From NCBI RefSeq assembly GCF_008298015.1, contig NZ_VTPX01000010.1:62001-126000 (forward strand): a stretch of 64,000 nt of DNA, given 5' to 3'. This stretch comes from Salinicola corii (GTDB lineage: Bacteria; Pseudomonadota; Gammaproteobacteria; Pseudomonadales; Halomonadaceae). Within the stretch, counting starts at the first letter, position 1. The number at the start of each line of letters is the position of its first letter. Shown here piece by piece: positions 60,007 to 64,000 of this stretch. A model generated the notes under the pieces. It worked only from the letters and a program-made list of their open reading frames with translations, ran no database searches and was not told the origin of the DNA. A program made the translations under genes and the position numbers.

Positions 60007-60034
60007 CTTGAAAAGATCAAACATACCTCCATTT
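60007..60034 (+). promoter_or_regulatory. Sigma32 heat-shock promoter of clpB
   Basis: CTTGAAA (60007-60013), 13-base spacer, CTCCATTT (60027-60034), near the sigma32 consensus CTTGAAA-N13-15-CCCCATNT. Located 67 bases before clpB. Confidence 0.85.
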
Positions 60035-60100
60035 AAGTGTCAACTAATGAATAACCGAGCCGCCGGGCCATGACCTGAACCGGCTCCTGGAGGTGAAGAG

Positions 60101-62683
60101 ATGCGTATGGATCGCATGACGACCAAGCTGCAAAACGCGCTGGCCGAAGCGCAGTCGCTGGCGGTAGGGCGGGGACATAACCAGCTCGACCCGGGGCATC
60201 TGCTGATGGCGCTGCTCGAGATGCGCGACAGCGGCATCAAGGGGCTAGTACAGAAAGCCGGAGGCGATGTCAGCCGGTTGCGGGAGGGATTGGCCGGTTA
60301 TCTCGACAATCTGCCCGAAGTCGGTCAGTTCGATGGCAACGTCAGCATGAGTCAGGACCTGGCGCGGCTGTTCAACCTGGCCGATCGCGAGGCCCAGACC
60401 CGCGGCGACCAGTACATCGCCATCGAGTTGGTGCTGCTTGCCGCGCTGGATATGAAGAACGGGCTCACCAAGGTGTTGACCCAATCGGGCCTGGATCGCA
60501 AGCGACTGGCGACCGCGATCGGCGAGCTGCGTGGCGGCGCCAATGTCGATGACGCCAATGCCGAAGAGAAGCGCGAGGCGCTGGAGAAATATACCCTCGA
60601 CCTGACCGCCCGGGCTACCGAGGGCAAGCTCGATCCTGTGATCGGCCGTGACGATGAGATTCGGCGCACGATTCAGGTCCTGCAGCGCCGTACCAAGAAC
60701 AACCCCGTCTTGATCGGTGAACCCGGCGTGGGCAAGACCGCCATCGTCGAGGGGCTGGCGCAGCGCATCGTCAACGGAGAAGTGCCCGAGGGGCTGAAAG
60801 AGAAGCGAGTGCTCTCTCTCGACATGGGCTCGCTGCTGGCGGGTGCCAAGTTCCGTGGTGAGTTCGAGGAGCGGTTGAAGTCCGTGCTCAACGAACTGTC
60901 GAAGGAAGAGGGGCGCGTCATCCTGTTCATTGACGAGCTGCACACCATGGTTGGCGCCGGCAAGGGCGAAGGCGCGATGGATGCCGGCAATATGCTCAAA
61001 CCGGCGCTGGCCCGAGGCGAACTGCATTGCGTCGGCGCGACCACGCTCGATGAGTATCGTCAGTACATCGAGAAAGATGCCGCGCTGGAGCGCCGATTCC
61101 AGAAGGTGCTGGTGGACGAGCCGTCCGAGGAGGACACCATCGCCATTCTGCGTGGCCTCAAGGAGCGCTACGAGGTGCATCACGGTGTCGATATCACCGA
61201 CTCGGCGATCATCGCCGCCGCCAAGCTGTCGACCCGCTACATCACTGACCGGCAGCTTCCCGACAAGGCGATCGATCTGATCGACGAGGCCGCATCGCGC
61301 ATTCGCATGGAACTTGACTCCAAGCCGGAAGAGATGGACCGGCTCGATCGTCGCCTGATCCAGCTCAAGATGGAGCGCGAGGCGCTCAAGAAAGAGACCG
61401 ATGAGGCGTCCAAGAAACGGCTCGACAATCTCGAAGCGCAGATCGGTGAGCTCGAGCGCGAATACGCCGATCTCGAGGAGGTATGGAAATCCGAAAAGGC
61501 CAGCATTCAGGGCGCGGCCCAGTACAAAGCCGATCTCGAGCAGGCGCGTATCGATCTCGAGGCCGCCCGGCGTCAAGGCGACCTGGGGCGAATGTCGGAG
61601 TTGCAGTACGGCGTAATCCCCAAGCTCGAACAGCAGATTGCCGAAAGTAGCGATAGCGACGCGGACACCTCGGCGCATCAGCTGCTGCGCTCCAACGTGA
61701 CCGAGGAGGAGATCGCCGAGGTCGTGTCACGCTGGACAGGGATCCCGGTTGCCAAGATGCTGGAGGGCGAGCGCGACAAGCTGCTGCGCATGGAAGAGGC
61801 GCTGCACGAGCGGGTCATCGGCCAGGACGAGGCGGTCAAGGCGGTCGCCAATGCGGTGCGTCGCTCGCGTGCCGGGTTATCGGACCCGAACCGGCCCAAC
61901 GGCTCGTTCCTCTTCCTCGGCCCGACCGGAGTGGGCAAGACCGAGTTGTGCAAGTCGCTGGCCAACTTCCTGTTCGATACCGAAGAGTCTATGGTGCGCA
62001 TCGACATGTCCGAGTTCATGGAGAAGCACTCCGTGGCTCGCTTGATCGGCGCGCCTCCCGGCTATGTCGGTTACGAAGAGGGTGGTTACCTGACCGAGGC
62101 GGTTCGCCGCAAGCCGTATTCGGTATTGCTGCTCGACGAGGTCGAGAAGGCGCATCCGGATGTGTTCAACATCCTGCTGCAGGTGCTGGAAGATGGCCGC
62201 CTGACCGACGGCCAGGGGCGCACGGTGGATTTCCGCAATACCGTGATCGTGATGACCTCCAATCTGGGCTCCGACGTGATTCAGCGTATGGGTGGCGATG
62301 ATAGCGACTACTCCGCCATGCGCGACGCGGTGATGACGGTGGTGGGCAACCACTTCCGGCCCGAGCTGATCAACCGTATCGACGAGGTCGTGGTGTTCCA
62401 CGCGCTCGGCCAGGAGCAGATTCAGGCGATTGCCTCGATCCAGCTCGACCGCCTGCGCAGCCGCCTAGCCGAGCGCGATCTCAAGCTCGATGTCAGCGAT
62501 GAGGCGATGGCGCAGCTGGCGGTCGTGGGCTTCGATCCGGTGTTCGGCGCGCGTCCGCTCAAGCGAGCGATCCAGAGCCGCATCGAGAACCCGCTGGCGC
62601 AGGATCTGCTCTCGGGCCGATTCGTGCCCGGCGACACGATCCGCGTTCGCGCCGACGGCGATCGCCTGGTCTTCGACAAGTAA
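60101..62683 (+). CDS. clpB: Disaggregase chaperone ClpB
   Basis: An 860-residue Hsp100. N domain with [23 protein letters not shown]1 Walker [14 protein letters not shown]. Middle coiled-coil ([20 protein letters not shown]). NBD2 Walker [16 protein letters not shown] and arginine fingers. Start has GGAGGTG. Rescues aggregated proteins with DnaK. Sigma32 promoter upstream. Confidence 0.98.
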   Translation: MRMDRMTTKLQNALAEAQSLAVGRGHNQLDPGHLLMALLEMRDSGIKGLVQKAGGDVSRLREGLAGYLDNLPEVGQFDGNVSMSQDLARLFNLADREAQTRGDQYIAIELVLLAALDMKNGLTKVLTQSGLDRKRLATAIGELRGGANVDDANAEEKREALEKYTLDLTARATEGKLDPVIGRDDEIRRTIQVLQRRTKNNPVLIGEPGVGKTAIVEGLAQRIVNGEVPEGLKEKRVLSLDMGSLLAGAKFRGEFEERLKSVLNELSKEEGRVILFIDELHTMVGAGKGEGAMDAGNMLKPALARGELHCVGATTLDEYRQYIEKDAALERRFQKVLVDEPSEEDTIAILRGLKERYEVHHGVDITDSAIIAAAKLSTRYITDRQLPDKAIDLIDEAASRIRMELDSKPEEMDRLDRRLIQLKMEREALKKETDEASKKRLDNLEAQIGELEREYADLEEVWKSEKASIQGAAQYKADLEQARIDLEAARRQGDLGRMSELQYGVIPKLEQQIAESSDSDADTSAHQLLRSNVTEEEIAEVVSRWTGIPVAKMLEGERDKLLRMEEALHERVIGQDEAVKAVANAVRRSRAGLSDPNRPNGSFLFLGPTGVGKTELCKSLANFLFDTEESMVRIDMSEFMEKHSVARLIGAPPGYVGYEEGGYLTEAVRRKPYSVLLLDEVEKAHPDVFNILLQVLEDGRLTDGQGRTVDFRNTVIVMTSNLGSDVIQRMGGDDSDYSAMRDAVMTVVGNHFRPELINRIDEVVVFHALGQEQIQAIASIQLDRLRSRLAERDLKLDVSDEAMAQLAVVGFDPVFGARPLKRAIQSRIENPLAQDLLSGRFVPGDTIRVRADGDRLVFDK

Positions 62684-62684
62684 C

Positions 62685-62783
62685 GGATCGGCCCGGCGGT
62701 GCGCCGGGCCGATCGGCTCCAAGACAAACGGTCGCGTCCTGACCGTCTTCCCGCCCGTGGCGCTTGATGTCACGGGCTTTTTT
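62685..62783 (+). terminator. Terminator region after clpB
   Basis: Two hairpins: GATCGGCCCGGCG/CGCCGGGCCGATC just after the stop, no T-run; then GCCCGTG (62753-62759)/CACGGGC (62771-62777) followed by TTTTTT. The second is a good rho-independent terminator and overlaps the stop codon of the convergent transporter. Confidence 0.82.
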
Positions 62784-64000
62784 ATGTCCGCGATTCCCCT
62801 CTCGGCGATAGCTTCTGCTGCAGCTTCTCCAGCGAGATGCCTTTGGTCTCCGGCATCAGGAAAGCGACGAAGATGATCTGCAGCACCATCATGAAGGCGA
62901 AGAAGGCGAACACCGGCCCGCCGTTGAACACGCTGAGCACCCACGGCGTGACCAGGGTGATGACGGCGGCGAAGAACCAGTGAGTGAAACTGCCGAGCGA
63001 CTGCCCGCGGGCCCGCTCGCGGTTGGGGAATATCTCCGAAATGAAGACCCAGATCACCATGCCCTGGCTGATGCCGTGGGCGGCGACGAACAGGCATAGC
63101 TGCAGGGGGATCAGTGCGCCACCCAGGTTATCGGTGAAGAAGGCGTGGGAGATGATCGACAGTGAGATGATGTAGCCCACCGAGCCAATGTACATCAGCG
63201 TGCGCCGGCCGAATCGATCGATCAGTGCCATGCCGATCATGGTGAAGATCACCATGATCAGGCCGATCCCCGCCGTCGAGAGCAGGGCGGCGTTGTCTCC
63301 CAACTGGGCAGACTCGAGGATTCGGGGCGCGTAGTAGAGCACGAAGTTGATGCCGGTGAACTGGTTGAAGAAGGCGATTAGAAAGGCGAGCACGATGGGC
63401 AGGCGATAGCGGCGCGAGAAGAAGCGCGAATGTACCTTGTTGTCCTCTCGATCCGCCGCCTGGATCTCCTCGATCTGGGCCTGGTTGTCGCGATGCGGAT
63501 CGATCTGCTCCAGTACCTTGGCAGCGGTGCGCGTATCGTCGCGGTTGAGGATCAGCCAGCGCGGGCTCTCCGGTACCTTGAGCAGCGCCAGCGTGTAGAC
63601 CAGCGCAGGGATCGCCTCGATCCCGACCATCCAGCGCCAAGCATCGTTGCCGAGCAGACTGCCCAGAATGGCGTTGGAGACATAGGCCATGAATATCCCG
63701 AACACGACGTTGAACTGGTAGAGCGCGACCAGGTTGCCACGCCGTTCGGCGGGCGCGATCTCGGAGATGTAGGCCGGCGCCGCAACCGAGGACATGCCCA
63801 CCCCGAAGCCGCCGATCAGGCGGAAGAACGAGAACCAGAACGGGTCGGTGGCGAGCGCCGACCCCACGGCGGAAACGAAGTAGAGCACACCGATGATGAA
63901 GAGCGTGATGCGCCGGCCCAGACGGTCGGTCGGCCAGTTGCCGAAGATCGCGCCGAGCACCGTACCCCACAGCGCCATCGACATGATGAAGAGCCCGTGC
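62782..64000 (-). CDS. Sugar porter family MFS transporter, N-terminus outside window
   Basis: At least 405 residues of an MFS sugar porter, the frame staying open to the window end. Signature motifs: TDRLGRRITLFIIG, PESPRWLILN, FFNQFTGINFVLYYAP (sugar-binding hallmark), RFGRRTLMYIGS and the closing LMPETKGISLEKL. Substrate (glucose, xylose, galactose or other) cannot be read from this. Convergent with clpB. Confidence 0.93.
   Translation of the reverse strand, partial: HGLFIMSMALWGTVLGAIFGNWPTDRLGRRITLFIIGVLYFVSAVGSALATDPFWFSFFRLIGGFGVGMSSVAAPAYISEIAPAERRGNLVALYQFNVVFGIFMAYVSNAILGSLLGNDAWRWMVGIEAIPALVYTLALLKVPESPRWLILNRDDTRTAAKVLEQIDPHRDNQAQIEEIQAADREDNKVHSRFFSRRYRLPIVLAFLIAFFNQFTGINFVLYYAPRILESAQLGDNAALLSTAGIGLIMVIFTMIGMALIDRFGRRTLMYIGSVGYIISLSIISHAFFTDNLGGALIPLQLCLFVAAHGISQGMVIWVFISEIFPNRERARGQSLGSFTHWFFAAVITLVTPWVLSVFNGGPVFAFFAFMMVLQIIFVAFLMPETKGISLEKLQQKLSPRGESRT

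Noticed and set aside
60245-61678. 477-residue minus-strand frame
   Set aside because: Antisense to clpB.

Overview
The window has two parts. Bases 1 to about 34,637 are almost all of a P2-like (Myoviridae, Peduoviridae-type) temperate prophage. Its left end lies outside the window, because the integrase is cut at base 1. Its right end abuts a tRNA-Pro(CGG) gene. Bases 34,638-64,000 are GC-rich gammaproteobacterial chromosome in the order ispB, rplU-rpmA-obgE-proB, rpsT-murJ, ribF-ileS-lspA-fkpB-ispH, type IV minor pilins, thiO, nadE, bamD, rluD-pgeF-clpB and a sugar transporter. This synteny resembles the Pseudomonas/Halomonas lineage. With the GC richness and protein style I infer a Halomonadaceae-type bacterium, but the sequence cannot prove the genus.

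Prophage layout. The integrase (+) converges on a leftward early operon at 6.0-0.36 kb. This operon holds a Cro/Cox-like regulator, an Ogr/Delta late activator, the rolling-circle initiator gpA, a TraR/DksA zinc-finger protein and an excisionase-like protein. An S24-type repressor is divergent from it at 6.12 kb. Bases 6.9-10.6 kb carry accessory cargo: a Cys-repeat exported protein, a UmuD-like pseudopeptidase, exported hypotheticals, a DUF488 pair, and decayed toxin-antitoxin genes. Then come complete late operons in P2 order: FI-FII-E/E'-T-U-D, V-W-J-I-H-G, O-N-M-L-X-Y-K-Rz/Rz1-R-S, and divergent P-Q. Each late operon starts at the same palindrome, CTGTAAG-N7-CTTACAG, which I read as the binding site of the phage Ogr protein.

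Beyond Q lies a PAAR-domain protein with a glycine-rich hydrophobic C-terminus and an overlapping small membrane protein, a likely toxin-immunity pair. A degenerate Ogr-type site and a P2-like cos sequence follow. The order att-cos-toxin-Q is, from memory, that of the cytotoxin phage phiCTX, with a PAAR-type protein in the place of ctx. This toxin under apparent late-phage control is the most interesting candidate system in the window.

Chromosome layout. rplU-rpmA has a near-consensus sigma70 promoter. ribF and ileS are separated by a degenerate 20-21 bp tandem repeat. IleRS has lost all four Cys of its C-terminal zinc site. The pilV-pilW-pilX-pilY1-pilE cluster follows ispH, with fimT on the opposite strand. 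clpB has a recognisable sigma32 heat-shock promoter.
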